Shown here: one piece after another, positions 32,601 to 46,036 of the stretch | Numbering within the stretch: position 1 is the first letter of the stretch | Layout of the letters: each line of letters opens with the position of its first letter | Source: Meconema thalassinum | Lineage: Eukaryota; Arthropoda; Insecta; Orthoptera; Tettigoniidae | Assembly (NCBI GenBank): GCA_946902985.2 | Contig: OX336397.1 | Location: 147,677,890 to 147,741,889, forward strand | Direction: 5' to 3' | DNA: 64,000 nt | Notes under the pieces: model-generated | What the model was told of the DNA's origin: nothing | Seen by the model: only the letters and a program-made list of their open reading frames with translations | Database searches by the model: none | Made by a program: the position numbers and the translations under genes

Positions 32601-33568
32601 AACTTGGTGTCCTAGGCGAAACCCCACACAAGACACGGCACAAACCTAGTAGAATTGCTGAGTTTTAATTCACCGGCCGTGAAAGCCAATATACCATCTT
32701 TTTGGAAGCCTTCATAGGGAGGTTAAGGCTGCTTGAACTTTTAGTTCTCGTAGTCAAGTGGAGCAGTTGCACCTTATATAAAGGGAGGTGGCGCGCAGTT
32801 CGTCACTCCTGTGGGGGTCCGGGCGGGGACACCAAGAGCCCGCCGATGAGCCTAACTTGGTGTCCTAGGCGAAACCCCACACAAGACACGGCACAAACCT
32901 AGAAGAATTGCTGAGTTTTAATTCACCGGCCGTGAAAGCCAATATACCATCTTTTTGGAAGCCTTCATAGGGAGGTTAAGGCTGCTTGAACTTTTAGTTC
33001 TCGTAGTCAAGAGGTGCAGTTGCACCTTATATAAAGGGAGGTGGCGCGCAGTTCGTCACTCCTGTGGCGGTCAGGGCGGGGACACCAAGAGCCCGCCGAT
33101 GAGCCTAACTTGGTGTCCTAGGCGAAACCCCACACAAGACACGGCACAAACCTAGAAGAATTGCTGAGTTTTAATTCACCGGCCGTGAAAGCCAATATAC
33201 CATCTTTTTGAAAGCCTTCATAGGGAGGTTAAGGCTGCTTGAACTTTTAGTTCTCGTAGTCAAGTGGTGCAGTTGCACCTTATATAAAGGGAGGTGGCGC
33301 GCAGTTCGTCACTCCTGTGGGGGTCCGGGCGGGGACACCAAGAGCCCGCCGATGAGCCTAACTTGGTGTCCTAGGCGAAACCCCACACAAGACACGGCAC
33401 AAACCTAGAAGAATTGCTGAGTTTTAATTCACCGGCCGTGAAAGCCAATATAACATCTTTTTTGAAGCCTTCATAGGGAGGTTAAGGCTGCTTGAACTTT
33501 TAGTTCTCCTAGTCAAGTGGTGCAGTTGCACCTTATATAAAGGGAGGTGGCGCGCAGTTCGTCACTCC

Positions 33569-33640
33569 TGTGGGGGTCCGGGCGGGGACACCAAGAGCCC
33601 GCTGATGAGCCTAACTTGGTGTCCTAGGCGAAACCCCACA
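33569..33640 (+). ncRNA. Hammerhead ribozyme copy with fully canonical core
   Basis: The only unit I found in which every core position matches the hammerhead consensus. GUC ends at 33578. Stem I is CGGGC/GCCCG. The core box reads CTGATGA at 33602-33608, with U4 present. Stem II GCCTA/TAGGC is intact, followed by CGAAAC and the CCCCACA strand of stem III. All other copies inspected have CCGATGA except the one near 63454, whose stem II is damaged. Because C4-G5 is a CpG in the majority unit, the T may be a recent C-to-T transition rather than an ancestral base. This is the copy most likely to be catalytically competent. Confidence 0.85.
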
Positions 33641-35231
33641 CAAGACACGGCACAAACCTAGAAGAATTGCTGAGTTTTAATTCACCGGCCGTGAAAGCCA
33701 ATATACCATCTTTTTGGAAGCCTTCATAAGGAGGTTAAGGCTGCTTGAACATTTAGTTCTCGTAGTCAAGTGGTGCAGTTGCACCTTATATAAAGGGAGG
33801 TGGCGCGCAGTTCGTCACTCCTGTGGGGGTCCGGACGGGGACACCAAGAGCCCGCCGATGAGCCTAACTTGGTGTCCTAGGCGAAACCCCACACAAGACA
33901 CGGCACAAACCTAGAAGAATTGCTGAGTTTTAATTCACCGGCCGTGAAAGCCAATATACCATCTTTTCGGAAGCCTTCATAGGGAGGTTAAGGCTGCTTG
34001 AACTTTTAGTTCTCGTAGTCAAGTGGTGCAGTTGCACCTTATATAAAGGGAGGTGGCGCGCAGTTCGTCACTCCTGTGGGGGTCCGGGCGGGGACACCAA
34101 GAGCCCGCCAATGAGCCTAACTTGGTGTCCTAGGCGAAACCCCACACAAGACACGGCACAAACCTAGAAGAATTGCTGAGTTTTAATTCACCGGCCGTGA
34201 AAGCCAATATACCATCTTTTTGGAAGCCTTCATAGGGAGGTTAAGGCTGCTTGAACTTTTAGTTCTCGTAGTCAAGTGGTGCAGTTGCACCTTATATAAA
34301 GGGAGGTGGCGCGCAGTTCGTCACTCCTGTGGGGGTCCGGGCGGGGACACCAAGAGCCCGCCGATGAGCCTAACTTGGTGTCCTAGGCGAAACCCCACAC
34401 AAGACACGGCACAAACCTAGAAGAATTGCTGAGTTTTAATTCACCGGCCGTGAAAGCCAATATACCATCTTTTTGGAAGCCTTCAAAGGGAGGTTAAGGC
34501 TGCTTGAACTTTTAGTTCTCGTAGTCAAGTGGTGCAGTTGCACCTTATATAAAGGGAGGTGGCGCGCAGTTCGTCACTCCTGTGGGGGTCCGGGCGGGGA
34601 CACCAAGAGCCCGCCGATGACCCTAACTTGGTGTCCTAGGCGAAACCCCACACAAGACACGGCACAAACCTAGAAGAATTGCAGAGTTTTAATTCACCGG
34701 CCGTGAAAGCCAATATACCATCTTTTTGGAAGCCTTCATAGGGAGGTTAAGGCTGCTTGAACTTTTAGTTCTCGTAGTCAAGTGGAGCAGTTGCACCTTA
34801 TATAAAGGGAGGTGGCGCGCAGTTCGTCACTCCTGTGGGGGTCCGGGCGGGGACACCAAGAGCCCGCCGATGAGCCTAACTTGGTGTCCTAGGCGAAACC
34901 CCACACAAGACACGGCACAAACCTAGAAGAATTGCTGAGTTTTAATTCACCGGCCGTGAAAGCCAATATACCATCTTTTTGGAAGCCTTCATAGGGAGGT
35001 TAAGGCTGCTTGAACTTTTTGTTCTCGTAGTCAAGAGGTGCAGTTGCACCTTATATAAAGGGAGGTGGCGCGCAGTTCGTCACTCCTGTGGCGGTCCGGG
35101 CGGGGACACCAAGAGACCGCCGATGAGCCTAACTTGGTGTCCGAGGCGAAACCCCACACAAGACACGGCACAAACCTAGAAGAATTGCTGAGTTTTAATT
35201 CACCGGCCGTGAAAGCCAATATACCATCTTT

Positions 35232-36749
35232 TTGGAAGCCTTCATAGGGAGGTTAAGGCTGCTTGAACTTTTAGTTCTCGTAGTCAAGTGGTGCAGTTGC
35301 ACCTTATATAAAGGGAGGTGGCGCGCAGTTCGTCACTCCTGTGGGGGTCCGGGCGGGGACACCAAGAGCCCGCCGATGACCCTAACTTGGTGTCCTAGGC
35401 GAAACCACACACAAGACACGGCACAAACCTAGAAGAATTGCTGAGTTTTAATTCACCGGCCGTGAAAGCCAATATACCATCTTTTCGGAAGCCTTCATAG
35501 GGAGGTTAAGGCTGCTTGAACTTTTAGTTCTCGTAGTCAAGTGGAGCAGTTGCACCTTATATAAAGGGAGGTGGCGCGCAGTTCGTCACTCCTATGGGGG
35601 TCCGGGCGGGGACACCAAGAGCCCGCCGATGAGCCTAACTTGGTGTCCTAGGCGAAACCCCACACAAGACACGGCACAAACCTAGAAGAATTGCTGAGTT
35701 TTAATTCACCGGCCGTGAAAGCCAATATACCATCTTTTTGGAAGCCTTCATAGGGAGGTTAAGGCTGCTTGAACTTTTAGTTCTCGTAGTCAAGAGGTGC
35801 AGTTGCACCTTATATAAAGGGAGGTGGCGCGCAGTTCGTCACTCCTGTGGCGGTCCGGGCGGGGACACCAAGAGCCCGCCGATGAGCCTAACTTGGTGTC
35901 CTAGGCGAAACCCCACACAAGACACGGCACAAACCTAGAAGAATTGCTGAGTTTTAATTCACCGGCCGTGAAAGCCAATATACCATCTTTTTGGAAGCCT
36001 TCATAGGGAGGTTAAGGCTGCTTGAACTTTTAGTTCTCGTAGTCAAGTGGTGCAGTTGCACCTTATATAAAGGGAGGTGGCGCGCAGTTCGTCACTCCTA
36101 TGGGGGTCCGGGCGGGGACACCAAGAGCCCGCCGATGACCCTAACTTGGTGTCCTAGGCGAAACCACACACAAGACACGGCACAAACCTAGAAGAATTGC
36201 TGAGTTTTAATTCACCGGCCGTGAAAGCCAATATACCATCTTTTCGGAAGCCTTCATAGGGAGGTTAAGGCTGCTTGAACTTTTAGTTCTCGTAGTCAAG
36301 TGGAGCAGTTGCACCTTATATAAAGGGAGGTGGCGCGCAGTTCGTCACTCCTGTGGGGGTCCGGGCGGGGACACCAAGAGCCCGCCGATGAGCCTAACTT
36401 GGTGTCCTAGGCGAAACCCCACACAAGACACGGCACAAACCTAGAAGAATTGCTGAGTTTTAATTCACCGGCCGTGAAAGCCAATATACCATCTTTTTGG
36501 AAGCCTTCATAGGGAGGTTAAGGCTGCTTGAACTTTTAGTTCTCGTAGTCAAGAGGTGCAGTTGCACCTTATATAAAGGGAGGTGGCGCGAAGTTCGTCA
36601 CTCCTGTGGCGGTCCGGGCGGGGACACCAAGAGCCCGCCGATGAGCCTAACTTGGTGTCCTAGGCGAAACCCCACACAAGACACGGCACAAACCTAGAAG
36701 AATTGCTGAGTTTTAATTCACCGGCTGTGAAAGCCAATATACCATCTTT
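35232..36749 (+). repeat. Tandem duplication of a three-unit block
   Basis: Units 35232, 35485 and 35738 match units 35991, 36244 and 36497 in their rare markers: GATGACCCTAAC with AAACCACAC, then CATCTTTTCGG with TGGAGC, then AGAGGTGC with CGGTCC. The period is 759 bp. The CCTATGGGG change is in the second unit of the first copy but the first unit of the second copy, pointing to later exchange. The same trio recurs at 39279-40037. Confidence 0.8.
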
Positions 36750-39278
36750 TTGGAAGCCTTCATAGGGACGTTAAGGCTGCTTTAACTTTTAGTTCTCGTA
36801 GTCAAGTGGTGCAGTTGCACCTTATATAAAGGGAGGTGGCGCGCAGTTCGTCACTCCTGTGGGGGTCCGGGCGAGGACACCAAGAGCCCGCCGATGAGCC
36901 TAAATTGGTGTCCTAGGCGAAACCCCACACAAGACACGGCACAAACCTAGAAGAATTGCTGAGTTTTAATTCACCGGCCGTGAAAGCCAATATACCATCT
37001 TTTTGGAAGCCTTCATAAGGAGGTTAAGGCTGCTTGAACATTTAGTTCTCGTAGTCAAGTGGTGCAGTTGCACCTTATATAAAGGGAGGTGGCGCGCAGT
37101 TCGTCACTCCTGTGGGGGTCCGGGCGGGGACACCAAGAGCCCGCCGATGAGCCTAACTTGGTGTCCTAGGCGAAACCCCACACATGACACGGCACAAACC
37201 TAGAAGAATTGCTGAGTTTTAATTCACCGGCCGTGAAAGCCAATATACCATCTTTTTGGAAGCCTTCATAGGGAGGTTAAGGCTGCTTGAACTTTTAGTT
37301 CTCGTAGTCAAGTGGTGCAGTTGCACCTTATATAAAGGGAGGTGGCGCGCAGTTCGTCACTCCTGTGGGGGTCCGGGCGGGGACACCAAGAGCCCGCCGA
37401 TGAGCCTAACTTTGTGTCCTAGGCGAAACCCCACACAAGACACGGCACAAACCTAGAAGAATTGCTGAGTTTTAATTCACCGGCCGTGAAAGCCAATATA
37501 CCATCTTTTTGGAAGCCTTCATAGGGAGGTTAAGGCTGCTTGAACTTTTAGTTCTCGTAGTCAAGTGGTGCAGTTGCACCTTATATAAAGGGAGGTGGCG
37601 CGCAGTTCGTCACTCCTGTGGGGGTCCGGGCGGGGACACCAAGAGCCCGCCGATGAGCCTAACTTGGTGTCCTAGGCGAAACCCCACACAAGACACGGCA
37701 CAAACCTAGAAGAATTGCTGAGTTTTAATTCACCGGCCGTGAAAGCCAATATACCATCTTTTTGGAAGCCTTCATAGGGAGGTTAAGGCTGCTTGAACTT
37801 TTAGTTCTCGTAGTCAAGTGGTGCAGTTGCACCTTATATAAAGGGAGGTGGCGCGCAGTTCGTCACTCCTGTGGGGGTCCGGGCGGGGACACCAAGAGCC
37901 CGCCGATGAGCCTAACTTGGTGTCCTAGGCGAAACCCCACACAAGACACGGCACAAACCTAGAAGAATTGCTGAGTTTTAATTCACCGGCCGTGAAAGCC
38001 AATATACCATCTTTTTGGAAGCCTTCATAGGGAGGTTAAGGCTGCTTGAACTTTTAGTTCTCGTAGTCAAGTGGTGCAGTTGCACCTTATATAAAGGGAG
38101 GTGGCGCGCAGTTCGTCACTCCTGTGGGGGTCCGGGCGGGGACACCAAGAGCCCGCCGATGACCCTAACTTGGTGTCCTAGGCGAAACCCCACACAAGAC
38201 ACGGCACAAACCTAGAAGAATTGCTGAGTTTTAATTCACCGGCCGTGAAAGCCAATATACCATCTTTTTGGAAGCCTTCATAGGGAGGTTAAGGCTGCTT
38301 GAACTTTTAGTTCTCGTAGTCAAGTGGAGCAGTTGCACCTTATATAAAGGGAGGTGGCGCGCAGTTCGTCACTCCTGTGGGGGTCCGGGCGGGGACACCA
38401 AGAGCCCGCCGATGAGCCTAACTTGGTGTCCTAGGCGAAACCCCACACAAGACACGGCACAAACCTAGAAGAATTGCTGAGTTTTAATTCACCGGCCGTG
38501 AAAGCCAATATACCATCTTTTTGGAAGCCTTCATAGGGAGGTTAAGGCTGCTTTAACTTTTTGTTCTCGTAGTCAAGAGGTGCAGTTGCACCTTATATAA
38601 AGGGAGGTGGCGCGCAGTTCGTCACTCCTGTGGCGGTCCGGGCGGGGACACCAAGAGACCGCCGATGAGCCTAACTTGGTGTCCTAGGCGAAACCCCACA
38701 CAAGACACGGCACAAACCTAGAAGAATTGCTGAGTTTTAATTCACCGGCCGTGAAAGCCAATATACCATCTTTTTGAAAGCCTTCATAGGGAGGTTAAGG
38801 CTGCTTGAACTTTTAGTTCTCGTAGTCAAGTGGTGCAGTTGCACCTTATATAAAGGGAGGTGGCGCGCAGTTCGCCACTCCTGTGGGGGTCCGGGCGGGG
38901 ACACCAAGAGCCCGCCGATGAGCCTAACTTGGTGTCCTAGGCGAAACCCCACACAAGACACGGCACAAACCTAGAAGAATTGCTGAGTTTTAATTCAGCG
39001 GCCGTGAAAACCAATATACCATCTTTTTGGAAGCCTTCATAGGGAGGTTAAGGCTGCTTGAAATTTAGTTCTCGTAGTCAAGTGGTGCAGTTGCACCTTA
39101 TATAAAGGGAGGTGGGGCGCAGTTCGTCACTCCTGTGGGGGTCCGGGCGGGGACACCAAGAGCCCGCCGATGAGCCTAACTTGGTGTCCTAGGCGAAACC
39201 CCACACAAGACACGGCACAAACCTAGAAGAATTGCTGAGTTTTAATTCACCGGCCGTGAAAGCCAATATACCATCTTT

Positions 39279-40037
39279 TTGGAAGCCTTCATAGGGAGGT
39301 TAAGGCTGCTTGAACTTTTAGTTCTCGTAGTCAAGTGGTGCAGTTGCACCTTATATAAAGGGAGGTGGCGCGCAGTTCGTCACTCCTGTGGGGGTCCGGG
39401 CGGGGACACCAAGAGCCCGCCGATGACCCTAACTTGGTGTCCTAGGCGAAACCACACACAAGACACGGCACAAACCTAGAAGAATTGCTGAGTTTTAATT
39501 CACCGGCCGTGAAAGCCAATATACCATCTTTTCGGAAGCCTTCATAGGGAGGTTAAGGCTGCTTGAACTTTTAGTTCTCGTAGTCAAGTGGAGCAGTTGC
39601 ACCTTATATAAAGGGAGGTGGCGCGCAGTTCGTCACTCCTGTGGGGGTCCGGGCGGGGACACCAAGAGCCCGCCGATGAGCCTAACTTGGTGTCCTAGGC
39701 GAAACCCCACACAAGACACGGCACAAACCTAGAAGAATTGCTGAGTTTTAATTCACCGGCCGTGAAAGCCAATATACCATATTTTTGGAAGCCTTCATAG
39801 GGAGGTTAAGGCTGCTTGAACTTTTAGTTCTCGTAGTCAAGAGGTGCAGTTGCACCTTATATAAAGGGAGGTGGCGCGCAGTTCGTCACTCCTGTGGCGG
39901 TCCGGGCGGGGACACCAAGAGCCCGCCGATGAGCCTAACTTGGTGTCCTAGGCGAAACCCCACACAAGACACGGCACAAACCTAGAAGAATTGCTGAGTT
40001 TTAATTCACCGGCCGTGAAAGCCAATATACCATCTTT
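39279..40037 (+). repeat. Third occurrence of the three-unit block
   Basis: Units 39279, 39532 and 39785 carry the same linked rare markers as the trio duplicated at 35232-36749 (GATGACCC with AAACCACAC, TTTTCGG with TGGAGC, then AGAGGTGC). It lies about 3.3 kb away with other unit types between. Confidence 0.75.
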
Positions 40038-43000
40038 TTGGAAGCCTTCATAGGGACGTTAAGGCTGCTTGAACTTTTAGTTCTCGTAGTCAAGTGGTGC
40101 AGTTGCACCTTATATAAAGGGAGGTGGCGCGCAGTTCGTCACTCCTGTGGGGGTCCGGGCGGGGACACCAAGAGCCCGCCGATGAGCCTAACTTGGTGTC
40201 CTAGGCGAAACCCCACACAAGACACGGCACAAACCTAGAAGAATTGCTGAGTTTTAATTCACCGGCCGTGAAAGCCAATATACCATCTTTTTGGAAGCCT
40301 TCAAAGGGAGGTTAAGGCTGCTTGAACTTTTAGTTCTCGTAGTCAAGTGGTGCAGTTGCACCTTATATAAAGGGAGGTGGCGCGCAGTTCGTCACTCCTG
40401 TGGGGGTCCGGGCGGGGACACCAAGAGCCCGCCGATGAGCCTAACTTGGTGTCCTAGGCGGAACCCCACACAAGACACGGCACAAACCTAGAAGAATTGC
40501 TGAGTTTTAATTCACCGGCCGTGAAAGCCAATATACCATCTTTTTGGAAGCCTTCATAGGGAGGTTAAGGCTGCTTGAACTTTTAGTTCTCGTAGTCAAG
40601 TGGTGCAGTTGCACCTTATATAAAGGGAGGTGGCGCGCAGTTCGTCACTCCTGTGGGGGTCCGGGCGGGGACACCAAGAGCCCGCCGATGAGCCTAAATT
40701 GGTGTCCTAGGCGAAACCCCACACAAGACACGGCACAAACCTAGAAGAATTGCTGAGTTTTAATTCACCGGCCGTAAAAAGCCAATATACCATCTTTTTG
40801 GAAGCCTTCATAGGGAGGTTAAGGCTGCTTGAACTTTTAGTTCTCGTAGTCAAGTGGTGCAGTTGCACCTTATATAAAGGGAGGTGGCGCGCAGTTCGTC
40901 ACTCCTGTGGGGGTCCGGGCGGGGACACCAAGAGCCCGCCGATGAGCCTAACTTGGTGTCCTAGGCGAAACCCCACACAAGACACGGCACAAACCTAGAA
41001 GAATTGCTGAGTTTTAATTCACCGGCCGTGAAAGCCAATATACCATCTTTTTGGAAGCCTTCATAGGGAGGTTAAGGCTGCTTGAACTTTTAGTTCTCGT
41101 AGTCAAGTGGTGCAGTTGCACCTTATATAATGGGAGGTGGCGCGCAGTTCGTCACTCCTGTGGGGGTCCGGGCAGGGACACCAAGAGCCCGCCGATGAGC
41201 CTAACTTGGTGTCCTAGGCGAAACCCCAAACAAGACACGGCACAAACCTAGAAGAATTGCTGAGTTTTAATTCACCGGCCGTGAAAGCCAATATACCATC
41301 TTTTTGGAAGCCTTCATAGGGAGGTTAAGGCTGCTTCAACTTTTAGTTCTCGTAGTCAAGTGGAGCAGTTGCACCTTATATAAAGGGAGGTGGCGCGCAG
41401 TTCGTCACTCCTGTGGGGGTCCGGGCGGGGACACCAAGAGCCCGCCGATGAGCCTAACTTGGTGTCCTAGGCGAAACCCCACACAAGACACGGCACAAAC
41501 CTAGAAGAATTGCTGAGTTATAATTCACCGGCCGTGAAAGCCAATATACCATCTTTTTGGAAGCCTTCATAGGGAGGTTAAGGCTGCTTGAACTTTTAGT
41601 TCTCGTAGTCAAGAGGTGCAGTTGCACCTTATATCAAGGGAGGTGGCGCGCAGTTCGTCACTCCTGTGGCGGTCCGGGCGGGGACACCAAGAGCCCGCCG
41701 ATGAGGCTAACTTGGTGTCCTAGGCGAAACCCCACACAAGACACGGCACAAACCTAGAAGAATTGCTGAGTTTTAATTCACCGGCCGTGAAAGCCAATAT
41801 ACTATCTTTTTGAAAGCCTTCATAGGGAGGTTAAGGCTGCTTGAACTTTTAGTTCTCGTAGTCAAGTGGTGCAGTTGCACCTTATATAAAGGGAGGTGGC
41901 GCGCAGTTCGTCACTCCTGTGGGGGTCCGGGCGGGGACACCAAGAGCCCGCCGATGAGCCTAACTTGGTGTCCTAGGCGAAACCCCACACAAGACACGGC
42001 ACAAACCTAGAAGAATTGCTGAGTTTTAATTCAGCGGCCGTGAAAGCCAATATACCATCTTTTTGGAAGCCTTCATAGGGAGGTTAAGGCTGCTTGAAAT
42101 TTAGTTCTCGTAGTCAAGTGGTGCAGTTGCACCTTATATAAAGGGAGGTGGCGCGCAGTTCGTCACGCCTATGGGGGTCCGGGCGGGGACACCAAGAGCC
42201 CGCCGATGAGCCTAACTTGGTGTCCTAGGCGAAACCCCACACAAGACACGGCACAAACCTAGAAGAATTGCTGAGTTTTAATTCACCGGCCGTGAAAGCC
42301 AATATACCATCTTTTTGGAAGCCTTCATAGGGAGGTTAAGGCTGCTTGAACTTTTAGTTCTCGTAGTCAAGTGGTGCAGTTGCACCTTATATAAAGGGAG
42401 GTGGCGCGCAGTTCGTCACTCCTGTGGGGGTCCGGGCGGGGACACCAAGAGCCGGCCGATGAGCCTAACTTGGTGTCCTAGGCGAAACCCCACACAAGAC
42501 ACTGCACAAACCTAGAAGAATTGCTGAGTTTTAATTCACCGGCCGTGAAAGCCAATATACCATCTTTTTGGAAGCCTTCATAGGGAGGTTAAGGCTGCTT
42601 GAACTTTTAGTTCTCGTAGTCAAGTGGTGCAGTTGCACCTTATATAAAGGGAGGTGGCGCGCAGTTCGTCACTCCTGTGGGGGTCCGGGCGGGGACACCA
42701 AGAGCCCGCCGATGAGCCTAAATTGGTGTCCTAGGCGAAACCCCACACAAGACACGGCATAAACCTAGAATAATTGCTGAGTTTTAATTCACCGGCCGTG
42801 AAAGCCAATATACCATCTTTTTGGAAGCCTTCATAGGGAGGTTAAGGCTGCTTGAACTTTTAGTTCTCGTAGTCAAGTGGTGCAGTTGCACCTTATATAA
42901 AGGGAGGTGGCGCGCAGTTCGTCACTCCTGTGGGGGTCCGGGCGGGGACACCAAGAGCCCGCCGATGAGCCTAACTTGGTGTCCTAGGCGAAACCCCACA

Positions 43001-45964
43001 CAAGACACGGCACAAACCTAGAAGAATTGCTGAGTTTTAATTCACCGGCCGTGAAAGCCAATATACCATCTTTTTGGAAGCCTTCATAGGGAGGTTAAGG
43101 CTGCTTGAACTTTTAGTTCTCGTAGTCAAGTGGTGCAGTTGCACCTTATATAAAGGGAGGTGGCGCGCAGTTCGTCACTCCTGTGGGGGTCCGGGCGGGG
43201 ACACCAAGAGCCCGCCGATGAGCCTAACTTGGTGTCCTAGGCGAAACCCCACACAAGACACGGCACAAACCTAGTAGAATTGCTGAGTTTTAATTCACCG
43301 GCCGTGAAAGCCAATATACCATCTTTTTGGAAGCCTTCATAGGGAGGTTAAGGCTGCTTGAACTTTTAGTTCTCGTAGTCAAGTGGAGCAGTTGCACCTT
43401 ATATAAAGGGAGGTGGCGCGCAGTTCGTCACTCCTGTGGGGGTCCGGGCGGGGACTCCAAGAGCCCGCCGATGAGCCTAACTTGGTGTCCTAGGCGAAAC
43501 CCCACACAAGACACGGCACAAACCTAGAAGAATTGCTGAGTTTTAATTCACCGGCCGTGAAAGACAATATACCATCTTTTTGGAAGCCTTCATAGGGAGG
43601 TTAAGGCTGCTTGAACTTTTAGTTCTCGTAGTCAAGTGGTGCAGTTGCACCTTATATAAAGGGAGGTGGCGCGCAGTTCGTCACTCCTGTGGGGGTCCGG
43701 GCGGGGACACCAAGAGCCCGCCGATGAGCCTAACTTGGTGTCCTAGGCGAAACCCCACACAAGACACGGCACAAACCTAGAAGAATAGCTGAGTTTTAAT
43801 TCACCGGCCATGAAAGCCAATGTACCATCTTTTTGGAAGCCTTCAAAGGGAGGTTAAGGCTGCTTGAACTTTTAGTTCTCGTAGTCAAGTGGTGCAGTTG
43901 CACCTTATATAAAGGGAGGTGGCGCGCAGTTTTTCACTCCTGTGGGGGTCCGGGCGGGGACACCAAGAGCCCGCCGATGAGCCTAACTTGGTGTCCTAGG
44001 CGGAACCCCACACAAGACACGGCACAAACCTAGAAGAATTGCTGAGTTTTAATTCACCGGCCCTGAAAGCCAATATACCTTCTTTTTGGAAGCCTTCATA
44101 GGGAGGTTAAGGCTGCTTGAACATTTAGTTCTCGTAGTCAAGAGGTGCAGTTGCACCTTATATAAAGGGAGGTGGCGCGCAGTTCGTCACTCCTGTGGGG
44201 GTCCGGGCGGGGACACCAAGAGCCCGCCGATGAGCCTAAATTGGTGTCCTAGGCGAAACCCCACACAAGACACGGCACAAACCTGGAAGAATTGCTGAGT
44301 TTTAATTCACCGGCCGTGAAAGCCAATATACCATCTTTTTGGAAGCCTTCATAGGGAGGTTAAGGCTGCTTGAACTTTTAGTTCTCGTAGTCAAGTGGTG
44401 CAGTTGCACCTTATATAAAGGGAGGTGGCGCGCAGTTCGTCACTCCTGTGGGGGTCCGGGCGGGGACACCAAGAGCCAGCCGATGAGCCTAACTTGGTGT
44501 CCTAGGCGAAACCCCACACAAGACACGGCACAAACCTAGAAGAATTGCTGAGTTTTAATTCACCGGCCGTGAAAGCCAATATACCATCTTTTTGGAAGCC
44601 TTCATAGGGACGTTAAGGCTGCTTGAACTTTTAGTTCTCGTAGTCAAGTGGTGCAGTTGCACCTTATATAAAGGGAGGTGGCGCGCAGTTCGTCACTCCT
44701 GTGGGGGTCCGGGCGGGGACACCAAGAGCCCGCCGATGAGCCTAACTTGGTGTCCTAGGCGAAACCCCACACAAGACACGGCACAAACCTAGAAGAATTG
44801 CTGAGTTTTAATTCACCGGCCGTGAAAGCCAATATACCATCTTTTTGGAAGCCTTCAAAGGGAGGTTAAGGCTGCTTGAACTTTAAGTTCTCGTAGTCAA
44901 GTGGTGCAGTTGCACCTTATATAAAGGGAGGTGGCGCGCAGTTCGTCACTCCTGTGGGGGTCCGGGCGGGGACACCAAGAGCCCGCCGATGAGCCTAACT
45001 TGGTGTCCTAGGCGAAACCCCACACAAGACACGGCACAAACCTAGAAGAATTGCTGAGTTTTAATTCACCGGCCGTGAAAGCCAATATACCATCTTTTTG
45101 GAAGTCTTCATAGGGAGGTTAAGGCTGCTTGAACTTTTAGTTCTCGTAGGCAAGTGGTGCAGTTGCACCTTATATAAAGGGAGGTGGCGCGCAGTTCGTC
45201 ACTACTGTGGGGGTCCGGGCGGGGACACCAAGAGCCCGCCGATGAGCCTAAATTGGTGTCCTAGGCGAAACCCCACACAAGACACGGCACAAACCTAGAA
45301 GAATTGCTGAGTTTTAATTCACCGGCCGTGAAAGCCAATATACCATCTTTTTGGAAGCCTTCAAAGGGAGGTTAAGGCTGCTTGAACTTTTAGTTCTCGT
45401 AGTCAAGTGGTGCAGTTGCACCTTATATAAAGGGAGGTGGCGCGCAGTTCGTCACTCCTGTGGGGGTCCGGGCGGGGACACCAAGAGCCCGCCGATGAGC
45501 CTAAATTGGTGTCCTAGGCGAAACCCCACACAAGACACGGCACAAACCTAGAAGAATTGCTGAGTTTTAATTCACCGGCCGTGAAAGCCAATATACCATC
45601 TTTTTGGAAGCCTTCATAGGGAGGTTAAGGCTGCTTGAACTTTTAGTTCTCGTAGTCAAGTGGTGCAGTTGCACCTTATATAAAGGGAGGTGGCGCGCAG
45701 TTCGTCACTCCTGTGGGGGTCCGGGCGGGGACACCAAGAGCCCGCCGATGAGCCTAACTTGGTGTCCTAGGCGAAACCCCACACAAGACACGGCACAAAC
45801 CTAGAAGAATTGCTGAGTTTTAATTCACCGGCCGTGAAAGCCAATATACCATCTTTTTGGAAGCCTTCATAGGGAGGTTAAGGCTGCTTGAACTTTTAGT
45901 TCTCGTAGTCAAGTGGTGCAGTTGCACCTTATATAATGGGAGGTGGCGCGCAGTTCGTCACTCC

Positions 45965-46036
45965 TGTGGGGGACCGGGCAGGGACACCAAGAGCCCGCCG
46001 ATGAGCCTAACTTGGTGTCCTAGGCGAAACCCCAAA
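45965..46036 (+). ncRNA. Hammerhead copy with lost cleavage triplet (GAC)
   Basis: The cleavage triplet GUC reads GAC here (45972-45974), replacing the conserved U16.1. The rest of the motif is recognisable. Because U16.1 pairs with A15.1 and defines the NUH rule, this copy should not cleave. A dead copy in a tandem array would give a dimer-length RNA spanning it. Confidence 0.7.

Noticed and set aside
38737..38961. 74-codon minus-strand frame in the satellite
   Set aside because: It is open only because a few substitutions remove stops in this copy. Equivalent frames are closed in neighbouring units.
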